A stretch of 64,000 bases of DNA from Styela clava (lineage: Eukaryota; Chordata; Ascidiacea; Stolidobranchia; Styelidae). Position 1 is the stretch's first letter, and every line of letters starts with the position of its first letter. The stretch is from NCBI RefSeq assembly GCF_964204865.1, contig NC_135250.1, positions 6,138,001-6,202,000 of the forward strand, given 5' to 3'. Both the position numbers and the translations under genes were made by a program. Positions 46,711 through 61,600 of the stretch are shown here, piece after piece. The notes beneath the pieces are model-generated. The model made no database searches. It was not told where the DNA came from and was given only the letters and a program-made list of their open reading frames with translations.

Positions 46711-46790
46711 ACCAGTGATTCTCAAAGTTTCACGACCCGTGGCTTTCCAGAAACTCTCAACACTACATGGCTTGCTACAGGACCGTAAAC
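46711..46790. mobile_element. Truncated hAT-like left end
   Basis: CAGTGATTCTCAAAGTTTCA followed by CGACCCGTGGC resembles the left end of the 29473 element. No matching right end is found. Confidence 0.35.
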
Positions 46791-49700
46791 CTCAGTTTTA
46801 GAAACCCTGGAGTTAGACAGTGAGTTTTATATCGTGATCGTTTTTTTGCCAATTTTGGCGAAAGGCCACCTAACAGGTACACATTTTTAGTCATATTGAA
46901 CTTGCAAGATGATATACCGCGGTTAAAATTTGTTGAAGAATCTGCAATTTAAGCCAGATTGAGTACCGAGTGTCGGCCATTAATTGCCCGTTCATCTAGA
47001 TTACATTAAAGTCTTTTAGCTCAGAGACGACATACCTTAAAGCTCCGTTAAGTCAGTCTATTTTTGCTTTCTTGTGAGAAAGTGTTAAAGCGTTTAGCCA
47101 CTTGTGTGCGAAATATGTATGTGGAATAAATCTTGCCACACGTACGGCAAAACCCTTTCGCCAAGCATGAGTCATGCATATCCTACGCACAAGACCAGCA
47201 TCATCGTGTATGGGTTATACTTAATTGCACATAACTATACAGTTATACAGTTATATTATGTCTATATATTACCTACTTTTAAATGTATCATTAAGTAAGA
47301 AAATTTCCTAAAGTTGAACTATAAAGTTCGTTGATAAGCAGTTTAATATGTAACGTAGCAATCTCAATTGCGAATTATAAAATTATAAAATAAATCTATT
47401 CAAAGATTGAATACCATCGGTATAATATATTGAGGTCAAAAATACTTGCAATTCTTATGTAACTGCAAAGGCGCAAAGTACTCTCTGTGTCCACCCTGGA
47501 AAACTTTTCCTTAGTCGCCATCTTTTTGGTCTTCTTTTCATGATTTGATTGAGGACTTGCTATCTCGTTCACATGTAAACCGATTCTCAGTCTTTTCAAC
47601 TGTCGTCCCTTGTGTGACCAAAATAATTGCCGAGATATTTTCATATTCTAAATGATTTACGATGTTCGCAACAGTAAGTTCCTTGTATAAAACGACTAGC
47701 CCAACTTGATTGGATTTGGAAATTTACGCTAGAATGAATAACTAGTTATAAAATTGAAGTACTTATGGATCGTTGCCATTGATTTACAATATGCGCTTTT
47801 GCCCTTACGAGTGGGGCAACAATATACTTTCGAAAATATTTGTAACGTTAACCTTGATTTACATGTCATCCAAATTACATTTTGTCGTCGATACTGATAA
47901 TGACCACTCAAGTCAAGTTGATTTTACTAGTTTTATTTACACAGCAGACGTTCATACATATCAACAGTGCGACTAAGCTGACGCTAAGAGCACTCGAAAG
48001 CGTACTTTTGTTATGGAGTCGTGGCTGGTTTAGGTTTTCTTCTGATTTTTTGTCGTTTATACTGAGTTTTGTGAGATGAAGCCGTAGGTAGGAGCGCAGC
48101 AAGGTGATAACGTATAGCATAATTACAGCAGAACGTTTTTTTTTAGAATTTGTCAGCTGCATGATATATATTTGAGCACTTTTCGGCGACAGGATTTTTC
48201 TTACATGCGTCTTATCGCATAGTGATATTATTAGCGGAGATAATTCAATCTAACTGGCATTTATAACCCGCTGTTTCACCCAGTTATTTGTGTCTTGCCC
48301 TCCTGTATTGAAGGTTGCACACCACTCAGTTCAGTAATGACCCTATACTTCAAGTAATGACCGGGCTTCTCACGAGTAGCGATTTGAATTTTGAACTGGA
48401 ACATTATGCAGAATCCAGGGGTTGAAATCCTTAATCATAAACCGTGTTATGCCAACATCGTCTTGTATGGATATTATATTTCGCGACAAATCAGAATTAA
48501 GCTTTCCAATATGTTTGAAATTGTCCTTGTTGTGATAATGAATGAAACCCACATTTGAAAGTAGTGGCTTCCAGAACCGGATAGCGTTCCATATATGTAG
48601 AGAGAATGGTTAGTTACTACCAGACCGCGAATGCTACAATATATGCTATGTATAATATAACATAACTGCCACCTTGAAGCCTACAGGCAAAACTGTTAAG
48701 ATGGGTGCGATATATTTTAGCCAATGTCTCGAACCCCGGTGATGATTATTATTGTTAAAGATTTGGCCTCGTTTTAGATAGATTCCGTTTACAATAATAT
48801 GTTTCATAATCTATATACTATAGTTGTACTTTTTGAGTGACATTTATTTTTCAGTCATTGCCGCGATGAAATATGTCCGTGTAGTAATTCTAAACATTGG
48901 CTGCATTATATCTTATGCTCCGTACTAGTTGTGTATGGTGTATTGCATATATTATTCTGATAGCACAACATCCTGACATTTTTGAAATCGTTTATATGTA
49001 ATTGCAAAAGAAAAAAAAACGATCCCATATGCGCCATTCTTTTCCCATCGCTTCAAAATTGTAACTAGCAAAATTATAATCAAAGACATCTTGAATTCAT
49101 TAAGCGTTGTTCGCGCCGCGTGTGTCCATTAGAGAATTGTCATTGTGTGAAAGTATGTCCTTTGTTATCCTTTTGTTAATACCACCTCTGCTGTTGGCAG
49201 GGTAGGTGAAAGAAACTTGAGACCGTTAAGTTAAAACCAACGACAGCTGTATTGTAATATGAAGGAGAGAAATGAATTATTGGAAATATTGCCATCAGTC
49301 ATATACAGAAAGGAATGAGTTTAATAGCGAATGTAAAGTAAGATCTAGCTGGATAGAATATACGTCCAGCTTCAAAATGCATTCATTTGAGTTAGGCTTG
49401 GCGGGAAAAGATTTTGACAGAATGTCATATTTAGCAGTGTTGCTGTGGATATTCAGATTTTGGTATTTTTGCAGTTGAGTTATGGCCGTATGAGTAAAGT
49501 TTATATTTTTTCAGTATTGTATGCAGGGGGTGACCCAGGAATGTAGTTGCAATTTTCTCTCCATTGCATTGAACGTATATTTTCCATTCCGTTGCAACCA
49601 CCATTTAAGTATATTTTAGTTGTTAGTTGAGACGGTTGTATGAACTCGCTTTGAGAAGTACTATATAGAAAAGTCCAGTTCGAATTCTCACTTTCCAAGC

Positions 49701-51916
49701 TCATATGTATTTATACATAATACATCGACATCACGATCCGTTGATAGTCCATGGAAGGATATACCGGTACTTTAAATATATTTGAGCAGCAGAAAGGCCT
49801 TAGGTATTGAATGATAATTGTGCTGTACGCTGAAGTATCAAATCCAAATTTTAACCGAGCAAATCCATCAACTTATTGTTGTTTTTGTCTCCTTACATCA
49901 CAATCATGTTACTACGCCTATATCCGCCCTAATGTTTGTATTGATGGTTTGTGTCCTTTGCCTCTCACTAGTTCAACATCCTTATATCATGATTATTACA
50001 TCGATAAAGAATGATCAGAATGCATATAATACCGAAGCCCTCTGTGGAAGAGCTCATTCAAATTGCGATTGGGTCCATGTACCCATTTCTACTCCTAACT
50101 ATAGCCCACTACGGAAAAGGCAAATTAATTAAATGACGATTGAGACTGTATTCCAATCTCTACTTCTAACTTATTTCAAACATCCTGGTTTTGTCGAATT
50201 TTACATTAAACACGCTGGCAAAACGGGATGGTAAGACTTTCCGAACATATTTTTAATAATTGCTATGGTGTATGAAATTTTTAAATCGAATATCATATTA
50301 ATCAGCAAAAAGCAATTCATGGGTTGAATCTACTTCAGGGTTTTTGTACAGTTCTGAGCTTGCAATTTGGTATTGTTCCGATTTTACGATTTCGTGCTTT
50401 GAAAAGCAAGCAATTTCTGACTTTAAGTAGTGAAATTTACTCTTTTCTGTTTGTAGGTAATATTCACGTCATAATGTTTTTCTCTCCAAATTGACTTACT
50501 GATACAATCGATCATTGGAATTTCGACTCATATTTGCCCGCTGTAAATAATATGAATAATGCAGAATGTTGTACCAGTCATTACCTTGTTTATTACAAAA
50601 TAATGAAAATTGACGAATTATTGTGGTAACGAATAATCGTGCCAGGGTTTGTAAAATGGGTTTTGCGAACTTCGAAGAATCATTGGAAGATCCCAGGGGG
50701 AACTTGGATAGCGGTTCATTTTTAAGCATTTTTCAATGTGGAGTATGACGTACGCGTGTGCCTGCTGAAACGCCTCCGTGAATTGCGAAAATCATTTTGG
50801 AGTAACGGGCACATCTTTCACACCAATGTTTAGTAGAAAGTATAATAACTACTTTTGTTAATATCTTATGTAATCCCGTTTAAGTGCAGTTAATATTAGT
50901 AATACCATTGTAAGACAAACTGTAAACAAAATTAATGACAAATTAACAAATGGCAAACAAAATTGAAATTAAAATTTTTTACTAATTTTAAGCTCTGTAC
51001 AAAAAATGGCAAAAGCTAATAATTTCATTGCAAAAACTCTGCAAACTGCTTTTCTGAATAAAAGACAACGATTTGTTATAGGACATCTCCAAAACCCCGG
51101 CAGAATACCCGTAAAATAACTATTATTCCGAGAAATGTATAATAATTTTTCACAAAAAATACCCGTTTTTTTAACAGCTTTATAGTCATCTGTATTAAGA
51201 CCAATTTTATATACCATAATATACAGAAACTCAACACCGATAATTTGATTATAATATTATATTACAACCCAAACCATGGAGGAAGGTATGTATTTATGTG
51301 AGACATTTCACTTCACATTACTGGTTTGCCGACTGTTCATGTAGGTAGATATTCTGTTTAGAGATTTTAATAGCAGCGATTTTAATGTTTGTATTTCTGT
51401 GTTGCTTTTATAGTTTAAGTTTAACAAGTATTGTGGAAAAGGTTTAGCTCTTATAATATTATATTTTTCCCTAGTTAATTTAGTATAGAAGAGTTAGATT
51501 ATAACCTGAAGATTTTTAGTGGTGAAATATACATACGTGGTCGGAACGCGAAATACAAATTTTTATCAACATTTATAGTTTTGTTCTAACTGTGAACAGA
51601 GACTGTATATATATAAATATAATATATTCAGATAACAATTCTTAAGTTTGGCAGACAGCGATCTTGCAGTTTGAAATTCTATTGACACAATACAGTTGTG
51701 TGTGTGTGTTCCCTCTACCCTGCGATTGGTTCTAATGTTTTTATGGGGAATCGTATAATTGAAAGAATTTTGGGTAAAAAATATGCTTTTTGGTGAAATC
51801 ACGGTGGTTCTAAATCATCAACTTTTATTAAAATATCTTTTTCATATTTTTCGTGAATTGAAATCTACCAAATTTCTTCTGTGTTTATATTTAATTTTAT
51901 TCATTATTGTTTCCAG

Positions 51917-52692
51917 GTGCAACTTGCCAGTATAAGACGATTTCTACATCCTTCCGCGGGCCTACGTGGAAACCGGTGTCGCCCCAGAACTCTATCACCC
52001 TTCCGACACAACTTCATAATACACCACAGCATCGTAGTGTGAATAACAACAACAACAATCCATGGAATCACCCGCCAAGCGGACATAAATTCAATCCTCC
52101 ATATAGAGCTAATCACACAGAAGAAGGTAGTACTAGTGGTGGAAACGAATTTCATAAAACTTACGGACAAAAAAATTCCGCGCGTGTTGTTCTGAAAGCC
52201 TTGAGTAAGAAATTATTTTCAGGCAAACCAAAATCCCCTGGCTCCGCTAGTGGGCAGCAGGCACTCTCCGTAACACCGACGGTCGATCCGTCGTCTAATA
52301 TTGTGAAATTTTTTCCTCAAACATTAGCATCCACTTCAAGTGCAGGTACATCCGGGGAAACGCCCGTTTCTCACTTACCAAAATCGTCAAGGGCATTGCG
52401 CCCTAGCCCCTTTCAAGAGAGAAAGAAATTCTTTGAGCAAGGGAGTAGTAATCCCACCTCAACAACCCCAGTTTCCCGACATTATCATCAAAATCATCAT
52501 CGTGAACGAAGTTCCAGAAATAGACCAATGGCTGATGTGATTTCAATATCACGCTCTGAGTCACGTGATTCAGGGAAATATTCGCCACAAGCTTCTGGAA
52601 GTCCTGTGGCTACGTCGGAAACAAGAAGTAGCGACGAAAATGCGAAGCAAAATGACGATGATGACTCGGCCGTGGAAGAGCTGGAAAATCTG
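51917..52692 (+). CDS. Smoothelin-like gene, exon E (large disordered exon)
   Basis: The acceptor ATTGTTTCCAG ends at 51916 and the donor GTAAGC begins at 52693. The 776 bases start in phase 1, exactly as exon D requires (a Gly codon completed across the junction), and end in phase 0. The 258 residues are Ser/Pro/Asn/Gln-rich with an NNNNNN run near the start, a basic stretch (RVVLKALSKKLFSGKPKSP), many SP/SPS phosphosite-like motifs and an acidic end (DDDDSAVEELENL), where the helix of another motif may begin. There is no globular domain. In smoothelins the calponin-homology domain lies C-terminal to such a region; it is not in this window. Confidence 0.75.
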
Positions 52693-55600
52693 GTAAGCAT
52701 TTTACTGCTGTTAGTTTTTTATTAAAATTTAGAAGTCAAATTATAGTTCAGATAGTTGTGATTTAAGGAAAATCATTGGGTTTGATTGAAGGAAAACCCC
52801 GATTGCAGGTCGCTTGAGTTGAGTGGAGAAAAATTCTATTTTTCTGAAGCAAATCCTGTCTCGAGTTACTTGTTCAAGCCACTATAAATATACCATCGCC
52901 AAGCACAGCTGCCTGTGATTCGTGATTTTGTTAAGGTCACGTGAAATGAATTTCAGAATGTTTTGCTATTTATGTTCATTTCAAATTTATGAATATTTTT
53001 AAATTGTTTTACCATTTTAGTATAAAATATGTTATTTGCCACAAACAGAAATCTGCTATCTATTGTTGTTATATGCTCATATTTTTCCGAATATGGACAT
53101 AAACTCGCTTGTTGAGATTATGACTAGGATTTATGATAAACGAAAAAGGCATAATTTCAAGTTTAGGTTTCCACATTATAAAATCGCTTTAGGCGTCGTT
53201 AGTCAACTTTTAAGTTTAGCTTACGTATAAGGTCTTTCAGATTGAGAAAGCGAAATTGATGAAAGATTTTGATAAATATGTTATTATGCTAGGATTCGGT
53301 GCAGTTGCCAAACTATTTTCTAAAAACTCTTCTTCAAATTTGAAAAAATGTCAGTTAATTTGCTTGCTTTCTCAAAATTACTGGGGTACATCTGATGTAC
53401 TATGTTATTATATCTCTTGCCAAATATAATTCGTATATATATTATATGCACCTCAATTTTAACAACGGAAATGAAATAAACTCACCCAAGTATTTTCAAT
53501 TTTGCCGCTTTTACAAAAGTGGCGAAATATGCAGATAGTGAAACATCCAATTTAACTAAAAAAGAATGTTTCATTCGCATATTAAATTGCAAGCGGGGTA
53601 GGTTGTTGGAAAATGAGAATTGAAGACGGTAAAATCTGAGGCAGTGCTGATTTTAAGCCAAAATAAGTCAAATCTTTCATTGCATTTCATGCAAGAAAAT
53701 ACGGGTTAGCCAGTCTGTTCAGGTCAGGTCAGCTTTTGGGTATAGTGTTATTGATTGCTATAGTGTTGTTTTCGACGACAAAATTAGGTATATGGATGTA
53801 TATGTATATAGGTATATAATCGTCATTTGAATGCCTTCCTATACGTAGATGGCTACTGGTCTGGCTTATTTATAGACATATTCACCTTTTCGGGTTATTA
53901 TTTTTAAGATATTGAATACTTAAAAGTGGATTCTAAATTTGAAATCAACCTTTATCTAACTATACAACAAGTGTTTGATTCAATTGATATGTGACGTCAT
54001 AGTTTGTGAATGACATCACCGGTATGAATAACGTTTTTCAATTTCTGATTTCAATATATGAAAATAATTTTAGTATCGATTTGGTATTGAATAGCGCGTT
54101 AACATAATTGAGGCAGTCCGAACAGTTTGCAAACGATGAAAATAGACCAAATATATATTCGATAAAAAAATAAGTTTCAATAAGTCGAATTGTTTTCCCT
54201 GATACATTGAATTTATAGAGAAATATTTTTTTCATCGGGCTAAATAACGAATCAATCAATGACCATACCTAATTTAATATAGTCATTCATTTCTAATTTT
54301 CTTTCTAATGAATTAGGGTATAAAAATTGGACAACTTCAATAGTTAATATCTTTCCACTTCGTCAGTACCCAGTACCTGTCAATTTTAGTGTACAAAGAA
54401 AATAATTTTTCATTTTGCAAATTTTACATTTATGGTTTTTGTACTCAAACAAATCTTGAAGCAACTGATGCCTTCCAGCCATCGTCAATTGCGAGTTCAA
54501 TTTACGTCTATTCACAAGTATGGCCCCGACCTAAATATTTACTATAAACTCGTATGCACCTCGGAAGATAAGATTTTATTGCCATGCAACAACAATTATA
54601 AACTTTCACGCTCTGCCGATAATCGATTGTTTTAAGAATTATGGCCTCTGTGACGTCACATAGTCACGGATGTGCTAAATTTCATTTTGCCGCCAACTGT
54701 ATAGTATAGATCTATGCATTACTATTGAACGACGGATAATGCAGCGGAAGATAAAAATTCTTTGATACATTTATATTTTAGTATTTGTGAGGTTAGCGAG
54801 TAAGGATATACATGTTCGAATCTTTTTCTGTTACTTATTTTGATTTCGAATAGTTAGAATTGTTGCGTGAAGCATCAATAAATATAAATTTCACCCAAAA
54901 TGATTGTTTTGATCATCTTAATTCTCAAAATACCGATTTCACAATTCTTTTGGGGCTAGATCACTTGTACGTCATCGGTTGTCTGTGACAGGCAGTAGAA
55001 ATTAATCAAGTGCAGTGAAATTATGTTGGAGGAGCAGTTCTGACAGTAAACAATTTCCGGTTAAATTTTTTTTAGATTTGTCGATTTAGCCATTTGTAGA
55101 CAGTCTTATCACACATAGGCAATGAAACCACCCATGAAGCGATAAATTTGATTTCTGAAACTTTAGTCTTCTTCGCGCAGAAGGAGAAAGACAGTAATAT
55201 ACGAGGTTTAATAACCTAATCCTCTCCACCTCCAAGTTTTCAAAATAAAATAACACACAATTCGATCGCAAGCAAGTGACTCCTCTCAGCATTCGCACTT
55301 GTTTCCGTTGAGCGTCTTGCGATTTTAGGACTTATTCTATTCAGTTAGCTCCTTCCGTTAGCTGCCAGACATTCGGTAATAGCATAAATCCTCTAGCTAT
55401 GATTGAAACCGGAAAGACGTGAAATGTGTTTAATGCCAAAGGATGGGAATATGACGCGCTAGCTTATGCTGTTAGGAAGTCCGCTTTTTAGGAGGCATTC
55501 TACTTATATCCGTTGCCAGTTTTTGCACGCTAATGTAACATGTGGGCAGTTTTTACGTCTAGGTCAAAACGAAATCAATAGTAAAAGGTGGGATCATGTT

Positions 55601-58600
55601 GCTAATGCGTTATTACTTATCGTACACGGTTGGATATATATAGTTCAGCAAATTTGATTTGAGTTTTTGGCAAAGCTGCAAGTTTTAGTATAATTAGGGA
55701 TTTACAGTTTTATACGGCTCGTGCATTAATTTCCTCGTTTATAGTAAAACTTCAGAAATGTAGTTCATGCCTAATTGCAATGGAATATAACATGCTTCCT
55801 CCTACATTTTTGGAGAGATAATTCAAAATTATATAGTCTTGTGGTATTGAATATTCATATTATGGAAATAGCCCACCATCAGTATCATAAATTGGATACG
55901 ATAATCTGAAAGGCTCCAACTATTCTAAACGTCGGCTGTAAGAGCCACTTGCAAAAGGTCTGCTTATGTAGAGCCTTTTTTGAAGCGAATAAGTGAAGCC
56001 CGTTATTAGTAATAATAATTCAAAACAGTAGGTGTTCCGTTCATGACCCCACACAGAAACATTCAACACATACGGCAACCTATTCTTTACTATTGTTAAC
56101 TTATTTTCTAAATGTAATTCTATATTTTTTTCACAATCACGGAACGGAAGTCTTATATATAACAGTCTATTTTTCACAAAATACCGCATACTTCGTGCGA
56201 CGCTTCTGTCATTTAATACCTTTACTTTTGCCAGGTAAATTATAGTTCAGAAAAAAGTCGCAGTGTCACCGATGGATGAAATTTAGTCTCTGACTTAAGT
56301 ACAGGCGGCGACATCGGTGTTAAATTACCCGTCTTTGCCTGCTTGTTGACGCCTATTATTTTCTATAATATGAAAGTTTTTTTTTCTTGTTCGATAGCCT
56401 TGTCACATAATATAATAAACTTCCTAAAAAATGTACATTACTGGAGAAATGTGATATTCCAAAATTCTGTTTTGCGGTTTGCCATGTTTCGACTTTAAAT
56501 TTTTCAACTTCGGTAAAAGCGGCAATTTTCATGATTTTTGTACGTTTTGGAGGCGTGTTTCGCCACGCTACATTATTTGTCCACCATGAATATTTTTCAC
56601 GATTTGCTGTAATGTCATGCCGGCAGTTAGAAGGAGGTGTGGCGAATGGACCCAATTACTCTGTATCTCTTGTATAATGGGAATTTTCACCTGACTAAGT
56701 TCTCGTTATTAGATTAGTACCTTAACTGTGAATTGGTGGCCTTGCTGCCTTTTTCAACGGCACTTTCTCGCCAACTTCGAAGCTCAAGTTAATAAATAGT
56801 TAGGTAAATGTAATTTTCAAGTAGGCGCAGGAAGTTTGGTATGTTTATCGTATTTATTAACACTTTCGCATGATTGGTTTAAATTCGATTCATACATGAC
56901 CAATTACGGTATGCACATAAATAAACATAAAATGCGGTTTTGAAGCTGTAATTCGCGGCTAAGAATTTAAGATATCTTTCACCTTGAACAATTCGAGATA
57001 TTCTGCGAACGACACGGCACGCATGAGTGGACATGCTTTTGGCGCGCCGCGACACCGTATATGGAGCGACGAGGTACGTGAGAAATTAGCTTTACGTTCG
57101 CTTTTCTTGCACTATTGAGTGATTGATACTGCTGACGACAGTAGAATAAATGCATACATAAATTGACAGGTATTTTGATGTCACTCAATCCATAATTCGT
57201 GACAACCAACAAGAAATGAGTGGTATTGGTCGTGATATAAAAATGGACGGCGTATTTATCCAAATAATAATCTTCTCTTTCTGAGTTTATATAGTAAATA
57301 AATATCCACTAATAGTGACTCATTTTTACATATACGAAATCAAAGTCCAGAAATGTGCCAAGAATTTCATGAAACAACAATTTAATGCAATTATGCCCAT
57401 AGTCGATGTGCCGTTATTTTGGGACTAAATACTTGTCTCCAACGTGGAAAGATAAATCTATGTTCACAATCAACTTTTCAGCTGGTCTGATTTCTATTTC
57501 AAACAATCTCTTTTTTAATTTTTCAATTTTTTGTTGAACTTAACCTACTTCAGAGTGTGTTCGATATTCCACATTGAAAATAATTTTTCAAATTTTATCA
57601 GGATGATGAATTATTACTATAATTCTGTCCCTATACCCACGTTTATTTTGAGATATATTCCGATAATGTAAAACTGAAAAGGGTCAAAACCATTATTTAT
57701 AGGACAAGAACAAAAAACGAATCCATCCTATCCTTCATCAATCTCAGGAAGGTACAGTTAATTCACGAAAAATGACAGCACACCTTTGGTGTGGCGCCGA
57801 GTTCACCAACTCCGAAATTTATGCGACCTATAATGTTTTTTAATTTTTACTTTTCTTTCCACAAAAATCGTGATTTTATCCGCGCGCACACCCACGTCGA
57901 ACAACCTGTGAATCGCTTTATAAGCAATTTTTTTCGCTTGGTTGAGCCCGATTACTACCGGCCCAGAACGGCAACGCTGGGTAGTCAGAGACAAATTTAA
58001 GTAGTCAGGTGTTGAAGCTCATAACATTGTGGTACGTTACTGTTTGTATTAGTTAGGAAGTTTAAGATATAGTTTTCTGTAACAAAAATGATTTGCCAAC
58101 TCCAATATAGCCGTTCATGGATCGAGGATTAAACGTGCTTCGAATTTTTTGTTTGAATTCAACTGCAATTTTATATCTCAGTAAGGGATAGTATTTATAC
58201 AGATTTCGGGAGCGTTCAAAGTAATATAAATATGTATATAATCTAAATAAACTGGTTTGATTCGATGTAATCAATTGATTGATTTAAAATAAAACACTTT
58301 CTAATACAGTACACTTGAGTATAATATTGAACCAAATTTTACCTCTGCAATTCAATTCAAAAAAGCGAAATAAATGAATAAACTTAATTATTGGGTTTCA
58401 AAGCGATTTGTGTTGGTCAGCAATGTTGGTGCAACAAGGAGTTGTACACTGGGTCGCTAGATTAAAGTTTAATTTAAAATTGAAAAATTTTGGTTTGGGC
58501 TCGAATCCAAAATCTAAAAAAACGAGCCTGCTTTAAATCTAACACAGCTGTTTTACTCAATCGAATGTAAGTTAAAATGGTACGCCTTATTGAGCCGCCG

Positions 58601-61600
58601 AAATGCGGGTAGCTAAGCTCAGCATTTGTATCAGTATTGTTTTTCATTAGTTTTTAGCTCTAGGTCTCTAGCTTAAGATTTCACTTGCTTGTTATTTTGT
58701 GAAGAGGTTTTGCATCCTTATTTTGAGTCGTTTTTAATCTCAGCAATGGCCGAGTGTAAACAATATTACTATTTTGACTGACCTCTTTGGTCCGGTGAAT
58801 CGTTTTAACTTAAGCCGATTTGCTTTAGGGCGAATGATAGATAGACATATGCATCATGTAAAATGCTTTTGCGTGCGGTTATTTCGCCACTTTATCATAA
58901 TTATCGTTCATTAATTTAGTCAGCAAGTTAATTAAGTTAGTTCGTGATTAGGTTCCTCTGTGCGTTATTTTGCAGCAGCAATGCAGTTAGCTGGTCAATA
59001 TTTTTGCGAGGGTTTAGCTGAAACAACAACATATGAAGCGAGTTTAATGCTTTTGGAATGTTACGCTTGGAAAGTTGTACCATCTTCTCCGATAACAGTT
59101 CGTGATTAGGTTCTTCTGTGCGTTATTTTGCAGCAGCAATGCAGTTAGCTGGTCAATATTTTTGCGAGGGTTTAGCTGAAACAACAACATATGAAGCGAG
59201 TTTATTGCTTTTGGAATGTTACGCTTGGAAAATTGTACAATGTTCCCCGATAACAGTACCGTAACGACGAGACGACGAATAGATGATGTCAGCTGAAGTA
59301 TTTTCAGTCGGAAAACGGAGTTTTTCAAGCGTGAGACAAATTTGGATCAGAAATGTCTTGCTCTAGTTATATCATTCAGTGATAACAACGCGATGGAGTG
59401 AAATTCAGTCGAGATTTAGGCTTAAACTAAATGCTGTGGTTTGGCTATGCTTGGAGTGGTGTCATCAAACATGCTGTTTTGGTTAAGCCTGGAGATATAG
59501 CAAGTTTTTTCTATTTTTATCAATATGTAGCTGAATACAGACATTTACTTGTTCACACCCTCGAAAATTGATGTTTGCTATGTTTACATTTGCTACGTTG
59601 ATGTTCTGCTAGTAAGTAATCCATATCGAATATGTCGTGTTAAAGGTAATTGCACCCTTTCATCATAAGGTCAGTATTTCTGATCCGTATGGATCGAATA
59701 ATTCCAGAGTACTTCCATAAGATTTCGCCGACCTCCAATAAGAGCCGAGCTAAGTTAGAAAATGACCGATACTGACTTGGATAATTCTATGATTCCACTT
59801 CCATGAATTATCTGTGGGTGGGTGATAATGATCTGCGTTTTATATTTTTCTTTAACATAACGATATTCTCAAACGGTACTTTTGTGACATGCACTGGTAT
59901 TGTATTTTCAAATCCAAGTGACATTAAGGTCAAAGGCCAAGATTTGTTCTAATGCGACATGGAAGTCTTTATTCAGGTTCGTCAGTAGGTTAAGCATAGG
60001 ATAGCATTGTCAAAATGACAGAAACTGACGACTCGAATAACTTAGCAATTTTCTTTGCTATATCTCAGTTTATCAGATCCGTTTGTAATGCAATGTGATA
60101 ACATAGTGGGCCATTGTCCATTTTCTTCGGGCAATGGCGCGACCGGTAGACTCATTTTGAACGTGATTGTTTACCTTCCGGTATTATACTTAAATCTCTT
60201 CCGGTTGTTACATGTCTACGAACACGCTTATGTTATACCGCATATGTTATAAAATGAAACTAAATTAAATAGTTGTCTTTTCGTTGTTGGTAGATTTATT
60301 TTTGTGTTGAATATTTCGACTTTTCTCCCAAAAAAGTTGTATATGCGTAAACATTTAAACGGAAAGACGGTGCCAACCTACCGGTATCAGCCTACACAAT
60401 TATCACACCTCGAGAGGATACTTGCATCTTTGATAGTAATTTAACTATAATGGATTGTCATATACTATTTTTCAGTCTATAATATTCTGCCAGGCGCTCA
60501 CCAATCGTTTGAAATCTTTATTCACACCCTACTGTAGTTCTTCTCGTGATTTACGTATGTCAGTCAACCATTCAAGAAACGAAAATAAAAAGTTATGCCA
60601 ATATACAATAGGTATTTTCGAATTTTCATTTTAAATTAATATGCTTTCATCTGATATGATATATTTTTAATTCGAATTGGAATTGATATTTTTAACATTT
60701 AATTCTCTAATTTGCATTCTGCTGTTCTCAGCCATTTGTCGGGTCGTGCGTGTGCTCTCGGCAGGTGTGACGCACTCTCGCTTTTTTCATTTCCGAAATA
60801 CCATCTCATTGAACTTCTGTCTAATCAAGCGTGTTCCAAATAAAAATTTGCTAAATTTATAGTCTATTTCATGCTTGAACAGTTTAATTGCGGTATTCAA
60901 GCTCGTCTAGTTATATAAAGCCATTCATACTTGAGTTTGTGAATTTATCAAATTACGCCTTTCCGGTACAATATCTGCATACAAATTGAGCTACACGTAT
61001 GAAATTGCGGTGCATTCATTTTGGACATTTCTAGTGGCGTCATGTTTTATTTGAATCATTTTCTCAGAAAAATTTATAACCGTGTATGCCTCTAAACAGC
61101 TATTGATAGATACACATGCTATTAAAAATTTAAGCATATTCACTAAATTTTCAAGTTGCATCATCAATTTGTTATGGCTTAATTTTAATAATATGATTGT
61201 AATCCACCACTTTGACCCAAATTGGTTATGACTTCGGAATGATTGTTAATTTATTACATTTTTAATAGTACTAAACTGTACCTCCATAGGAATGCGTGAT
61301 TAGATATTTTGAATAATTACACCGCAGTTTATAACGGCATTTTTTCTAATCGATCTGGTAAATCATTTTCGCACACGCGTATGAGAGGGTACTTCATACT
61401 AAAGTATAGAACTTGTCTGCTTCAACTGCCCGGACATTTCACCAGTTTGTCTAGCAGTGGATCAGCGAAGCGGACAATTCTCATTAGGGCTGAAGTTTGC
61501 CACAGACTAAGGTGGACCCTGTAAGCAAGTCAGAACTTGACCCGTACCCGGAAGGGTTGAAGATATAACAAGTAACAAAAGTGCCGGTAGAATGGATAGG

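Larger units (their letters stand above)
39640..51916 (+). other. Inferred 12.3-kb intron D-E of the smoothelin-like gene
   Basis: Bounded by GTATGT and TGTTTCCAG. Contains a 343-bp hAT-type element, a bZIP-site cluster at 41577-41619, degraded repeat ends at 42351 and 46711, and a GGCGCTCC-family copy at 45190. Short frames such as 49272-49478 and 50496-50729 have no recognisable features. Confidence 0.45.
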
